DNA of 64,000 nucleotides, taken from UBA6623 sp965238125 (GTDB taxonomy: Bacteria; Acidobacteriota; Terriglobia; Bryobacterales; UBA6623). Below are positions 31,985 through 41,141 of this stretch, in pieces (positions within the stretch are counted from its first letter, which is position 1; the number at the start of each line of letters is the position of its first letter). Made by a program: the position numbers and the translations under genes. The stretch spans positions 186,001 through 250,000 of the forward strand of contig OZ250179.1 in assembly GCA_965238125.1 (NCBI GenBank), read 5' to 3'. The notes under the pieces were generated by a model that was not told where the DNA came from, did no database searches, and was given only the letters and a program-made list of their open reading frames with translations.

Positions 31985-33370
31985 ATGCCGACTCGCCTTC
32001 ATCGACGACTTCTATTCCTTGCGGCGGCGATCGAGGCGGCTCTTGTGGGACTGCACGGGTTGGGGCAAGGCCCGCCGCCCTACGTCGCCGAATTCGTGAC
32101 GCTATTTCTAACGGCGTCCCTATTTTACCTGGTTTCCTGCTATCTGATCACGACCGCCGACGAAGCCTCGTCCGACCGCCGCGCGACGCGCCTGATCTGG
32201 GGCGCGGCGATTCTCTTTCGATTGACGGCGCTGCCGCTCGATCCGCAGCTCTCCGAAGACCCGCATCGCTATCGTTGGAACGGGAAACTGGAGGCGGCCG
32301 GAGGGAACCCCTACACCGAAACGCCCGAAAACACGGATTGGGAGCACCCGCGGGACCGCGCTTACCCCCTCGTTCCCGGCAAGCATCTACCGACGGTGTA
32401 CGGGCCGGTGTTGGAAATGATCCACGCCGGCACTTATCGGCTCGCGGCCCGGGTGACGGACGACCCGTTCGAGCAGGCTCGACTGTTCAAGATACCGTTT
32501 GCCTTGATCGAGCTGGGGGTCGCTTGGGCGCTGGCCGCGTTGCTGCGCGCGCTGGGCAGACCGGCCGGGTGGTTGTTGATCTACCTGTGGTCCCCGTTGA
32601 TCGTGGTCGAATTTTGGGCCCAGGGACACAATGACCCTCCGGTGATGCTGTTTGTCGTGCTCGCTCTCGGGGCGGCCGTGCGAGGGCGTTGGACGCAGGG
32701 CTGGGCCTGGTTGACGGCGGCCGTGTTGACGAAGTTTTGGCCTTTGATCTTGCTGCCGTTTTTCCTGTGGCGCCGTGACGGGGAGGGCCGACGGTTTGAA
32801 GGGAAGGCCGCACTGGTCGGCATCCCGCTTGCCTTGGTCTTGAGTGCGCCGTATTGGGAGGGAATTCCCCGGTTGGCCGCGACTATGACGGCTTTTGCGA
32901 GCGGTTGGAGGAACAACAACAGCCTCTATGGGCTGATTCTCGCCGCGAATGGAGGCAGCGAGGGACTTGCGACGGCGTGGGCGGCGGGAATCTTGTTGGC
33001 CGCGTTGGCGGGCATGGCGTGGGCCCGACTCGAGATCGTTCGGGCTTCGATGAGCGCGACGGTGTTGCTGCTGTTGCTCTCGGCGAACTGCTTCCCGTGG
33101 TATCTGAGTTGGCTGGTTCCTTTTCTGGCGATCTACCCGAACGCCGCGCTCTTGCTCTGGACCGCGTTGGCGGTGTTGGCCTATCACGTCGTGATCGACT
33201 ACGCGGCGTTGGGGGTTTGGCGAGAGAGCAACGAGTTTCGACTGCTCGAGTACGTCCCGGTCTACGGGATGCTGTTGGCCGGCAGCGGCACCGTGCGTTC
33301 AAGGGTTCCGCACTTCCTTGGGCGGCTGCGAGGGTTGCGGTTTTGGTTTGCGCGGCGGCGGAGGCGGTAG
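31985..33370 (+). CDS. GT87-like polyprenol-phosphate-dependent mannosyltransferase homologue
   Basis: 461 residues from ATG 31985; the longer start at 31919 would overlap the divergent GT2 start and was rejected. About ten membrane helices. SEDPHRYRWNGKLEAAGGNP with its acidic residue in the first outside loop, LPTVYGPVLEMIHAGTYRL, and WSPLIVVEFWAQGHNDPPVM are typical of GT-C enzymes (DUF2029/GT87), which take sugar from a polyprenyl phosphate on the outer face. Divergent transcription with the GT2 gene suggests a shared polysaccharide or glycolipid pathway. The C-terminus ends in Arg-rich ARRRRR. Confidence 0.82.
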   Translation: MPTRLHRRLLFLAAAIEAALVGLHGLGQGPPPYVAEFVTLFLTASLFYLVSCYLITTADEASSDRRATRLIWGAAILFRLTALPLDPQLSEDPHRYRWNGKLEAAGGNPYTETPENTDWEHPRDRAYPLVPGKHLPTVYGPVLEMIHAGTYRLAARVTDDPFEQARLFKIPFALIELGVAWALAALLRALGRPAGWLLIYLWSPLIVVEFWAQGHNDPPVMLFVVLALGAAVRGRWTQGWAWLTAAVLTKFWPLILLPFFLWRRDGEGRRFEGKAALVGIPLALVLSAPYWEGIPRLAATMTAFASGWRNNNSLYGLILAANGGSEGLATAWAAGILLAALAGMAWARLEIVRASMSATVLLLLLSANCFPWYLSWLVPFLAIYPNAALLLWTALAVLAYHVVIDYAALGVWRESNEFRLLEYVPVYGMLLAGSGTVRSRVPHFLGRLRGLRFWFARRRRR

Positions 33371-33418
33371 CGGGTTCTTGGGCGGCGGCCAAGGCCCGCT
33401 CTTGGGGCTTCCCATCGT

Positions 33419-33877
33419 CTATGCGGCGGTTCGAATTCTGATCGTTTCTCCCTCGCCGCGGTCTTGAAGCCGGTTGTCTAAAGGTAGATCGACCGGCGCT
33501 GGTTCGGTGATCTCGGTAGCCTTCTTTTGAAGGTCGATATATTGTTGCTCCACTTGGTCGGCGGGAATCTCATCCACTTTAGCCCACAACAGTTCCCACT
33601 TCACGACCAAGTCGGCGAATGTTTTCTGCAAATTGGCGCTGTAGACCGACTTCTTTGAGTATCGACTCAGTGCGATCCACAAGTTCAGCGCTGCTGCCGG
33701 CAGCGCCAGGATCTCGGCATAGAGCGTTGGGAAGTCGCCGATGAGGACCGCAGCCGCTCCCGAGGTGGCCACCAGAGCCGCCCAGACGAGGCGGGTGTCC
33801 TTCTTTTCCAGGTGTTCGGCGAGGTAACCATAGTACCGGTGCAGAATCTCCGCGTGAAGCAAAGACTCCCATACCAA
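33419..33877 (-). CDS. Two-helix membrane protein, start displaced by a MITE
   Basis: 152 residues if the TTG at 33877 is used. Two helices (VWAALVATSGAAAVLIG and LYAEILALPAAALNLWIALS) sit between a helical N-terminus (LHAEILHRYYGYLAEHLEKK) and a long soluble helix (LQKTFADLVVKWELLWAKVD). The layout resembles SLATT-type 2-TM proteins, but no nucleotide-sensing partner is nearby, so the call is descriptive. Upstream of the TTG the frame stays open (SDHQRR) only to a TGA at 33908-33910 inside the MITE, with no ATG or GTG: the native start was probably lost when the MITE inserted. Confidence 0.55.
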   Translation of the reverse strand: MVWESLLHAEILHRYYGYLAEHLEKKDTRLVWAALVATSGAAAVLIGDFPTLYAEILALPAAALNLWIALSRYSKKSVYSANLQKTFADLVVKWELLWAKVDEIPADQVEQQYIDLQKKATEITEPAPVDLPLDNRLQDRGEGETIRIRTAA

Positions 33878-33894
33878 TCGCCGCTGATGATCGC

Positions 33895-34077
33895 TAGCCC
33901 GCTTTTCTCACCGCGTGGCGAGGCAAAGCGCATGAAAGGTCCGTCAGTACAAGGCGCGCGCCGCTTGGCGCGCGGAGGCGTACTTGAACAGTACGGCGAG
34001 CACGGCGAGCAAGCGCAACGAAGTAATGGCGGGCCTTTCATGTGCTTTGCTCGTCAGGCGGTGAGAAATGCGGGCTA
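33895..34077 (-). repeat. TA-bounded MITE (family M), copy 1, 183 bp
   Basis: Ends are TAGCCCGC and GCGGGCTA, inside imperfect ~37-bp inverted termini (TTTCTCACCGC then GAGCAAAGCAC-like). Homologous copies: 40485-40680 and 51316-51498. It lies 17 bp upstream of the TTG start of the 2-TM gene. Confidence 0.88.
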
Positions 34078-34135
34078 GCCGGGGCTAGCCATCGCTCTTA
34101 TTCTAGCGACTCGTCTTGGCAACGCCCGTCGCCCA

Positions 34136-35737
34136 TCAAAAACTCTTCTCCGCCCCGTCGTCGGGCAGCACGCCCGCCAGGTACCGGGTCACCCAGTTGC
34201 CCCGGCCGGCGAGGCGCGCGACCTTCACCGCGAGATCATCGCCCGGCTTTAGATCTGCTTGGATCTTCTGGATGTCGGAGACACTATCGACCGGCTTGCG
34301 GTTAATCGCGACGACGATGTCATTGGCAAGCATGCCGATATCTTCCGCGAACGAGGTCGGCTCGACTTTCGTCACCAGCACGCCGCCGGACTCTTCGTAC
34401 TCGATGCGCTCGCGCTCGGCCGGGCTGAGATCGGAAACCGAGAAGCCGAACATGACCTGCGCTTCCTGTCTCTTGCGGCTCTCCGGGGCTTCGCTCATTC
34501 CCAGTTCGGTGGGAAACAACTCCGTGCGGTCGGCGATCTCGATGTCAAGGGTCAGACGTTGGCCATCCCGCAGCACGACGACCGGCACCGTCGATCCCAC
34601 CGGCGTGGAGGCGACGATGTCGATGAGATGATCGCCGCTCTTCACGGCTTGCCCGTTGATTTCGACGATGACGTCTTCCTTCTTCATGCCCGCCTGATCA
34701 GCCGGGCCGCCGAGCGGCCTGATTTTTCCGACCAGAACGCCGCCGTCATACGCGCCGAAAGTACGCAACAGGGCGGGAGACTGGTTGGACTGGAATTCGA
34801 TGCCGATCGAGCCGCGCGCGACCTTGCCGTGCTGAATGATTTGGTTGTAGACCTCGACGGCCACATTGGAGGGAAGCGCGAAACCCAATCCTTGGAAGCT
34901 GCCCGTGTTGGAAACGATGGCCGTATTGATGCCGATCACTTCGCCGCGAATGTTCAACAGCGGGCCACCGCTGTTGCCGGGGTTGATGGCGGCATCGGTT
35001 TGAAGGAACTTTTGGAACGGGCGCGGCCGGATATTGCGGACTTCGCGCGATTTGGCGCTGATAATGCCTACGGTCACCGTTTCGCGGTAGCCGAAAGGCG
35101 ACCCCACGGCCACCGCCCAATCACCCACGTCGACCGCGTCGGAGTTGCCGATCTTCGCGGCCGAGAACTTCTGGTTCTTGTTGATCTTGATGACGGCAAT
35201 ATCGGTTTCCGGATCGGTGCCGATCAATGTCGCGTCATGCAGCTGGTCGTCATCATCGAAGAGCCTCACGCGGATACGATCGGCATCGGCGACTACGTGG
35301 TTGTTGGTGATGACATAGCCGTTGGGATCGACAATCACGCCCGATCCCTCGCCGGGGCGCCGTCGCCGTTCCGGGGGCATCTGTCTGCCGAACGGTCCCT
35401 CCGGCATGCCGAAGAAGCGTCGAAAGAAGTCGTCCGGGGAGTTGCCGCGGGGCGCGGCCTCGGCGCGCTTTTCCTGGAACTCGACCTGGATGTTGACCAC
35501 TGAAGGACGCACCTGCTTGGCAATTTTCGAAAATTCGTTTTCGATCGGCACCGCCTCGGGGATAGTCAGCGGCGTCGCGTCGGGGGCGACCGGTGACTTG
35601 CGCGCGGCGTCGGCATCGCCTGAAATCACCGTCCCGATGCCGATGCCGATGGTAAGCGTCGCGAGGATCAGCGAACCCGAGAGCAGTTTGCTGTTACCAA
35701 TCTGTTTCAAGATGAGGCGAATTTGATTGCGTTGCAT
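34136..35737 (-). CDS. DegP/HtrA-family periplasmic serine protease (Do)
   Basis: 533 residues. N-terminal hydrophobic segment (LLSGSLILATLTIGIGIGTV, 18-37) as signal or anchor; trypsin-like domain with His147 (ITNNHVVADA), Asp178 (ETDIAVIKI) and Ser255 (NPGNSGGPLL); two PDZ domains (GGVLVGKIRPLGGPADQAGM and GGVLVTKVEPTSFAEDIGML). Such proteases degrade or refold misfolded envelope proteins. A divergent intergenic region separates it from the AI-2E-family gene; no sigmaE-type promoter could be identified with confidence. Confidence 0.95.
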   Translation of the reverse strand: MQRNQIRLILKQIGNSKLLSGSLILATLTIGIGIGTVISGDADAARKSPVAPDATPLTIPEAVPIENEFSKIAKQVRPSVVNIQVEFQEKRAEAAPRGNSPDDFFRRFFGMPEGPFGRQMPPERRRRPGEGSGVIVDPNGYVITNNHVVADADRIRVRLFDDDDQLHDATLIGTDPETDIAVIKINKNQKFSAAKIGNSDAVDVGDWAVAVGSPFGYRETVTVGIISAKSREVRNIRPRPFQKFLQTDAAINPGNSGGPLLNIRGEVIGINTAIVSNTGSFQGLGFALPSNVAVEVYNQIIQHGKVARGSIGIEFQSNQSPALLRTFGAYDGGVLVGKIRPLGGPADQAGMKKEDVIVEINGQAVKSGDHLIDIVASTPVGSTVPVVVLRDGQRLTLDIEIADRTELFPTELGMSEAPESRKRQEAQVMFGFSVSDLSPAERERIEYEESGGVLVTKVEPTSFAEDIGMLANDIVVAINRKPVDSVSDIQKIQADLKPGDDLAVKVARLAGRGNWVTRYLAGVLPDDGAEKSF

Positions 35738-35955
35738 GCCGGCATTCTCCTTGCGTCGTCCCGTTTCGCGGGTGACTACCCGTTATGACGCACGAACTTA
35801 CGATTTTGGTGCACTGATTTCACTCATTATAACCGGGGGGAGGGAAACTCCCGCTTGATCGACTCGACGCGGAGTACCCGGGCGGCGTCGGCCCTCTGCT
35901 GCTTCGCCGTGCCGCCGACCTCGCCTCGGCCCCCCGCTATACTTTTAGAACGGCC

Positions 35956-37017
35956 ATGATGGAGCGCGTCACAGGCCCCGGATTTCAGCGGGCGGTTACC
36001 TTTGCTCTCGCCGCTCTGGTGATCTACCTGTTGTTCCAGGTCACCAAGGTCTTCATGGTGCCGCTGACGTGGGCCGCGATCTTAACGATTTTCTTCTTCC
36101 CGATTCACAAACGCGTCATCGGACGAGTGGAGAGCGCCGGCGGGGCGGCTCTGATTTCGCTGGTCTTGGTGACGGTCTTACTGGTCGCCCCGATGGCTTG
36201 GCTGGTTCCCGCCTTTGCGACGGAGACGGTTTCGGTGGTGGGGCAATTCCGCTCCCAAGACGTATTGCCGAAGGTCAAGGTTTGGGCGGAAGAACAATTG
36301 GCGCGCCTGCCAATTTCGATCGGCACCTTTGACGAAATCGTCGACGAGGTCGGGGGCCGCGCTCGTTCCATGGTCGCCGCGTCCACGGCTCGCTTCGCCG
36401 GAAATCTGGTGGGGTTTCTTCTGGACCTGGTGGTCATGCTGATGGCCATGTTCTATTTGTTTCGAGACGGTCACAAGATCGTTCAAATGCTGAAGGACAT
36501 TTCTCCGTTGGGCGGCGCCTACAGTGAACGCACGCGCGGCGAAGTAACCGAGCTGATCTCGGTGACGCTGTCAAGCGGTTTCGTCGTGGCGGGGGTGCAA
36601 GGGCTCCTCGGCGGGCTGATTTTCTGGTTGCTCGGGATGCCGTCTCCCATCTTCTGGGGCGTGATCATCGCTTTCCTCGCGTTCTTACCCGTGATCGGCC
36701 CTTGGTTGGTGTGGATTCCGGCGGCGATCGGGACTTTCGCGAGCGGCGACGAAGGGCGCGCCATCCTGCTGGCCGTTCTCGGCTTTCTGCTGATCAGCGG
36801 CACCGACAACGTCTTACGGCCGATGCTCATCGCCGGGCGCGCGCAACTCAACGGGCTGCTGGTTTTTGTCGCCGTGCTGGGCGGGATCAGTTTCTTCGGT
36901 TTGCTGGGCGTGGTGCTTGGCCCGCTGGTCATTGCCACGGCTGTGGGGATGTTGAAGGCCTACCACGAGGGCCTGCGCGAAAAGCAGCGCATCACAAGCG
37001 CCAAGGAAGCGGCCTGA
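35956..37017 (+). CDS. AI-2E family transporter (PerM-like)
   Basis: 353 residues with about eight helices in the AI-2E_transport pattern: FALAALVIYLLFQVTKVFMV, AAILTIFFFPIHKRV, then a soluble segment, FLLDLVVMLMAMFYLFRDG and the C-terminal GVIIAFLAFLPVIGPWLVWI, FLLISGTDNVLRPMLIAGRA and VLGGISFFGLLGVVLGPLVI blocks. Despite the name, most members are not AI-2 exporters; some are Na+/H+ antiporters. The substrate here is unknown. The start may be ATG 35956 or 35959. Confidence 0.9.
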   Translation: MMERVTGPGFQRAVTFALAALVIYLLFQVTKVFMVPLTWAAILTIFFFPIHKRVIGRVESAGGAALISLVLVTVLLVAPMAWLVPAFATETVSVVGQFRSQDVLPKVKVWAEEQLARLPISIGTFDEIVDEVGGRARSMVAASTARFAGNLVGFLLDLVVMLMAMFYLFRDGHKIVQMLKDISPLGGAYSERTRGEVTELISVTLSSGFVVAGVQGLLGGLIFWLLGMPSPIFWGVIIAFLAFLPVIGPWLVWIPAAIGTFASGDEGRAILLAVLGFLLISGTDNVLRPMLIAGRAQLNGLLVFVAVLGGISFFGLLGVVLGPLVIATAVGMLKAYHEGLREKQRITSAKEAA

Positions 37018-37181
37018 CCCGGGCCGGGGGTGCGCGACATTAATAGGGGAGAATCGGCGGCCAGGGCTAACAACCGCCGCAACACGCTTTCGACCTTTCC
37101 CAACGGGCTCCGCAACTGCTTCAGGAGGCTGATTCACGCCGGATTCAGGTTTAAAGGGCCTCATATCGGACGACCAGCCCT

Positions 37182-37636
37182 CTAAACCGGCCCTCGAAGG
37201 GCCGGCCTATTTGCAATCCAAGCCCGGTTCGCGGCTTGCACTTGCAAATAGACTTTCAGATGGCGAGCCTGCGCCGCGCGGATGAATTCGTGCAGGATCT
37301 TCCCTTGCCGGCGGGTCAGATCCGTCCGCTCGGCCGGTTGGTAGCGCAACCCCTTGCAGAGGGACCGCTCGGGAACGAAGCTGGGAGCCGTGCGAACCGA
37401 GACCTCGCGTTTCCTGAACAGAGGGCGATCGAGCAATCGCACCGACCCGGCTCCGGCGTCGGCGTCGGTTCGCGGTTGCCCGTTTCGCGATCCGCCTCTT
37501 CCATCAAATAGGGCGAGGTCGCCACGGCGTTGGCGCCGACTTTCTCGACCAAGTTGTCGAGAACGTCGTCGATGCCTTCGCTTTGAATGTACTCGGGAAG
37601 TACGGTGACGCCGAGGAATCGCTCTTGTCGTCCCAT
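37182..37636 (-). pseudogene. Truncated, frameshifted gene of unknown function
   Basis: ATG 37636 begins MGRQERFLGVTVLPEYIQSE and continues GIDDVLDNLVEKVGANAVAT. Near 37465 the frame shifts by one base, after which the other frame reads DAGAGSVRLLDRPLFRKREV through ILHEFIRAAQARHLKVYLQV. The coding look then ends at a GC hairpin (37187-37205). So only the N-terminal ~140 residues remain of what was probably a larger protein. Alternating helix/strand content could be the start of a TIM barrel, but I cannot name it. It starts 7 bp after the DUF2007 gene stop, so it was probably co-transcribed. Confidence 0.6.
37187..37205. terminator. GC-rich hairpin at the end of the decayed gene
   Basis: CCGGCCCT-CGA-AGGGCCGG, a perfect 8-bp stem with no T-run. 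It could act as a weak terminator for the AI-2E gene or the opposing operon, or be a repeat remnant. Confidence 0.4.
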
Positions 37637-37643
37637 GGTCGTG

Positions 37644-38084
37644 TTATATGTCCCGAGGGCTGCCGCAGAGCGAACACGCCAAGTCTTGGCTGCCGGAAGA
37701 GCCGCCCAGCAGCGACCCCAGCCCGCTGGCGATACGCTCGAACCAACCCCGCGGCGGTGCTCCGCAAAGCGGGCACCTCGTGTCGCCGACGGCCGGCCCG
37801 ACGCCGGTTCCGCCGATACTGCCCTCGAAGAACTCGTCCTCGGAAGGACGTTCGACTTGGGTCTGTGCGCCGGAAAGAGCAAGCAGGCCGCCGGCGAGCG
37901 TAGCGTCCTGATCCCTCACCTGCAACCTTATGCCGCCGACGTATCCGCCGCCGGAACCGATTGTGCGAGCCACATGTTCGTCGAGCAGAGCGACGAAGAT
38001 TCCGTGGGTTTCGAGCATACCCCGAGCCAGATGGGCTTCATGGGGCGAAGAGAAGCGCGCGACGGTGACGAGGACATCCGCCAT
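37644..38084 (-). CDS. DUF2007 domain protein with C-terminal zinc ribbon
   Basis: 146 residues. The N-terminal DUF2007 fold (ADVLVTVARFSSPHEAHLAR, MLETHGIFVALLDEHVA, IRLQVRDQDATLAGGLL) resembles the small PII-like 'putative signal transducing' domain. The C-terminal part has two cysteine knuckles, CPLCG and CSLCG, 42 residues apart, that should bind one zinc. The function is unknown. It lies 63 bp after the secreted barrel-like gene. Confidence 0.8.
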   Translation of the reverse strand: MADVLVTVARFSSPHEAHLARGMLETHGIFVALLDEHVARTIGSGGGYVGGIRLQVRDQDATLAGGLLALSGAQTQVERPSEDEFFEGSIGGTGVGPAVGDTRCPLCGAPPRGWFERIASGLGSLLGGSSGSQDLACSLCGSPRDI

Positions 38085-38147
38085 AGTGAAGTACCAGAGT
38101 ATCGAATCGCCGCACGGATCGCCGCCGGAACCGAGGTCCGGTGCGAC

Positions 38148-39122
38148 TTACGGGAAATCCATCCGCATGCCGGCGGCCACGAGCAAGTGGTGTTTTCGGA
38201 CCCCCGTCGCCCGGCTCACAAAGCTGAGGTGCGGGCTGACTTCCATGTACCAAGTCACCGGGCCGTCGTCGATTTCAAGCAGCGAGCGATAGAAGACGCT
38301 GGGGACACCGGTGATGCTTTCGGTGTTGGTATTGCCCGGGAGATGGCGAGTTCCGGTCGCGCCAAAGCCATGGCGGTAATAGAAAGCCGCCCCGCGCCGC
38401 AACGATCCGAGCCGGTGCCTCTTGGTCACCTGTAGCGTTCCCCAATCCCCGTGCTGCTTGACATCGCGGATAAAGTCAGCCTCGAAAGTGGCCCCCCACA
38501 GAGTTGGGTATTCGATGCCGCCCATCAAATAGACCGAACGCGAGCGGAACAGGCCCTCGGGGTTGGTGACGTAGGCGATGCCGCCATGGACGCGCACTTG
38601 GGCCAGCGGCTCGAACATGGCGCGCGCCATGAATACCTTCTCCTCGAACACGCGGGCATCGTGCAGCGAGTACGAGGTAGCGAGCTCGGCATCCACCTTG
38701 CGGCACTGCACGTTGTGCAGACGGGCGGTCAAAAGACTGCGCTGCACCGGGGGCCCGTAACCGCCTTCGGCGAGGACCAGACCGGTGGTGCGGCGATTGT
38801 CGTTGGCGAGCTCGGCGTTGACGGCGACGCCGGGGACATTGCAGCCGCCTTGCTCGGGCCCCTCGTGCGCGACGCCGGGGAATTCACTCTTGGGACGATC
38901 GGGGAATCGCGCCTCCGGGTCGGCGGCGGGAAACTCGGCGGGCCGCTCGATCGTCTGGCCAAGGGCGACAGCCGCGAATAGGACCGGTACCGCTGCCGCA
39001 GCGGCCCGTCGGGCGAATGTTTGCGGGCGCTTTCCCGGAAGCGGAGATCGAGTTGCCGTGGCTGGAGTCAAGCGGGGGACCTTCGAGGAACCAATCGCGC
39101 GGGCCGGCGACTTACTCAGCAT
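38148..39122 (-). CDS. Exported protein, probably beta-rich outer-membrane type
   Basis: 324 residues from ATG 39122; the open frame extends to 39842 but upstream it is antisense to the IS630 transposase, so the short start was chosen. A basic stretch precedes a signal-like segment (ARRAAAAAVPVLFAAVALGQ). The mature part alternates aromatic and polar residues in strand-like runs (FMARAMFEPLAQVRVHGGIA, SVYLMGGIEYPTLWGATFEA, GAAFYYRHGFGATG), as an outer-membrane barrel or a lipocalin-like protein would. I do not recognise the family. It may head a small operon with the DUF2007 gene. Confidence 0.6.
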   Translation of the reverse strand: MLSKSPARAIGSSKVPRLTPATATRSPLPGKRPQTFARRAAAAAVPVLFAAVALGQTIERPAEFPAADPEARFPDRPKSEFPGVAHEGPEQGGCNVPGVAVNAELANDNRRTTGLVLAEGGYGPPVQRSLLTARLHNVQCRKVDAELATSYSLHDARVFEEKVFMARAMFEPLAQVRVHGGIAYVTNPEGLFRSRSVYLMGGIEYPTLWGATFEADFIRDVKQHGDWGTLQVTKRHRLGSLRRGAAFYYRHGFGATGTRHLPGNTNTESITGVPSVFYRSLLEIDDGPVTWYMEVSPHLSFVSRATGVRKHHLLVAAGMRMDFP

Positions 39123-39391
39123 GCCACACCGCCGCGGGACGTTGGCTCGCGAAACACTCCACAATCCGGGCTGGTCGAAACTGAGATGAAATGAGGAGGC
39201 TCGTCCGCGTGGCTTATTTAGGAAGCATGGCAAGTGTGACCGGGGTCCATGGCATGGGGCGTAAGCCCCGCGAAGCCCGGCGGCCCTGACCCGAACTTCA
39301 ATGGAGGCCGGTCGGCGATTAAAAACGCGATAGCGAAAAAATCGATGCCGGCGGCGCCGGAGTAGCGTTTTCCAATCCAAGAATGCACCTA
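39123..39391. other. Intergenic stretch left of IS630
   Basis: About 270 bases with no recognised gene; the TA at 39390-39391 is the target duplication of the insertion. Confidence 0.5.
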
Positions 39392-40484
39392 TTGAGTCTC
39401 GCAAAACAAAGTGACACCTTTTTGGGGTACGTACGTCTTTGTATGTATGGGAAATACAAAAGGCGTACGGCGGGATTTCGAGGCCCTGGAGAAGCGCCGT
39501 TTCAAAGCGATCCGGTTGGTCGAGCAAGGCTGTAGTCAGTCCGAGACAGCGAGGCGATTGAAGGTCGCGCGGCAAAGCGTCAGCGAGTGGCTGCGACGAT
39601 ACCGGCGTGACGGCGAAGCCGGGTTGCGCCAGGCCGGCCGCGCCGGCCGTAAGCCGCTGTTGGACGCCGCGCAGCTCGAACGCCTCGAGGCGTTGCTGCT
39701 GGAAGGCCCCGAGGCGCACGGCTTCCCGACGCCGCTGTGGAGCTGTCCGCGGGTCGCTCGTCTGATCGGAGACGAGTTCGGCGTGCGCTATCACGAGGGC
39801 CATGTCTGGAAGATCCTGCGGGCGCTCGGTTGGAGCCCGCAACGGCCCGTCGGCAAAGCGCGGGAGCGCAACGAAGAGGCCATCCGCGGCTGGCAGCGCA
39901 AGACTTGGCCGGCCATTAAAAAAAAGCCCGCAAAGAAGAACGTACGATCGTCTTCATCGACGAAAGCGGATTGAGTCAGAAGCCGCATCGTTGCCGCACC
40001 TGGGCGCCGCGCGGCGAGACACCGGTGTTGGAGTTCAACTTCAACTGGGACAAGCTGTCGGTGTCGGCCGGGCTGACGTTGCGCAACTTTTACTTCCGGC
40101 TCTATCCCGGCGCGATCGGCGAGCTGGAGGTCATCGACTTCCTGAAGGCTTTGGTGCGCCACATCGACGGCCCACTGCTGATCGTCTGGGACCGGCTGCC
40201 GGCGCACCGCAGCCGCCTGGTGCGGGAGTTCATCCAGCTCTCCGAGGATCACATCGCAACGGAGTACTTGCCGCCCTATGCGCCGGAGTTGAACCCGGTG
40301 GAATACATTTGGGCGTACTGGAAGCAGCACGAGTTGCCCAACGTCTGCCCGAAGGACTACTGGGAACTCGACGAGCGCGCCCGCAAAGCGCTGCGGCGAA
40401 TGCGCCGCAAACCGCGCTTGATTACCGCTTTCTGGAAACAGTCTTCTCTTTGTCTCGATTGACAGTATATTATGCGAGACTCAG
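39392..40484 (+). mobile_element. IS630-family insertion sequence, complete (1093 bp)
   Basis: Terminal inverted repeats TGAGTCTCGCA (39393-39403) and TGCGAGACTCA (40473-40483) match over 11 bp. TA dinucleotides flank both ends (39390-39391 and 40485-40486), the target duplication of the IS630/Tc1/mariner group. It contains one transposase read by a -1 frameshift. The right TA is also the left end of MITE family M copy 2. Confidence 0.88.
39447..40462 (+). CDS. IS630 family transposase (two frames, programmed -1 frameshift)
   Basis: ORF A from ATG 39447 holds helix-turn-helix domains (RLVEQGCSQSETARRLKVAR, then a second DNA-binding domain HVWKILRALGWSPQRP). At the A8 run 39918-39925 a -1 slip leads from AIKK into KKARKEERTIVFIDESGLSQ; ORF B then carries the DDE catalytic residues: Asp in VFIDESG, Asp in LLIVWDRLPAH, Glu in ELNPVEYIW. 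The joined product is about 338 residues, the family norm. Without the slip ORF A ends at 39974 with a tail of no sense. A-run frameshifting is well known in this family, so the element is likely active. Confidence 0.92.
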
Positions 40485-40680
40485 TAGCCCGCATTTCTCA
40501 CCGCCTGACGAGCAAAGCACACGATAGGCCCGCCATTACTTCGTTGCGCTTGCTCGCCGTGCTCACCGTACTGTTCAAGTACGCCTCTTTGCTTAAGAAA
40601 TGGGCGCCAAGCGGCGCGCGCCTCGTACTGACGGACCTTTCGTGCACTTTGCCTCGCCACGCGGTGAGAAAAGCGGGCTA
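40485..40680 (+). repeat. TA-bounded MITE (family M), copy 2, 196 bp
   Basis: TAGCCCGCATTTCTCACCGC at the left, GCGGTGAGAAAAGCGGGCTA at the right. It differs from copies 1 and 3 by a 13-bp longer middle (TTGCTTAAGAAATGGG). It abuts the right end of IS630 and shares its TA. Confidence 0.88.
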
Positions 40681-41141
40681 AATAGAAGGTGCGCACCCAC
40701 GGTCGCCGTGAGTTCGCTCCCACGAAAGCGTTTCGATTCGAGGTGCTGGGGCAAGCGGCATCGGTCGAAGTAGGGCCCGCCGGCCGACCCCGAACCGAGC
40801 GGTTGTGTCGGCGAGGAGCCGAGGAGCGTCAACAATCGGGACTGTGCCACGCATCGCTTCCGCGCGAAGGGGTTGCTTTGACACAAGCCGGGCGGTCTTT
40901 GCGAGCCGTGATGCGCGCGATGAAGCAAATGGGGGGGAATGAGCGGGTTTACTCTTTAGCTTGCGCCGGCAAACGCCGATATGGATTTCGGGGAACCGAA
41001 TCGGCCGGCTTCAGCGGCGTTCCGCGCGGAAGTCGGGGGAGGAGATAAGGAATTCGGGTCCTCGACCGCCCGCCAACCCAACCCGCCAAGCGGGCGCCGA
41101 CCGCGCACGAACCTTCTCAATCGTCGTCTTTTGCCGTCGCC
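40681..41141. other. Intergenic stretch upstream of nqrA
   Basis: About 460 bases. I see no gene, repeat or confident promoter, but it must contain the nqr promoter unless the operon is read from the IS630 side. Confidence 0.5.

Noticed and set aside
33419..33877. Calling the 2-TM protein a SLATT effector of a nucleotide-signalling defence system
   Set aside because: Layout is similar but there is no cyclase, SLOG or other partner nearby and no motif to decide.
38148..39842. 564-residue open frame on the minus strand
   Set aside because: Upstream of 39122 it is antisense to the IS630 left end and transposase; only the part from ATG 39122 has signal-peptide and protein character.
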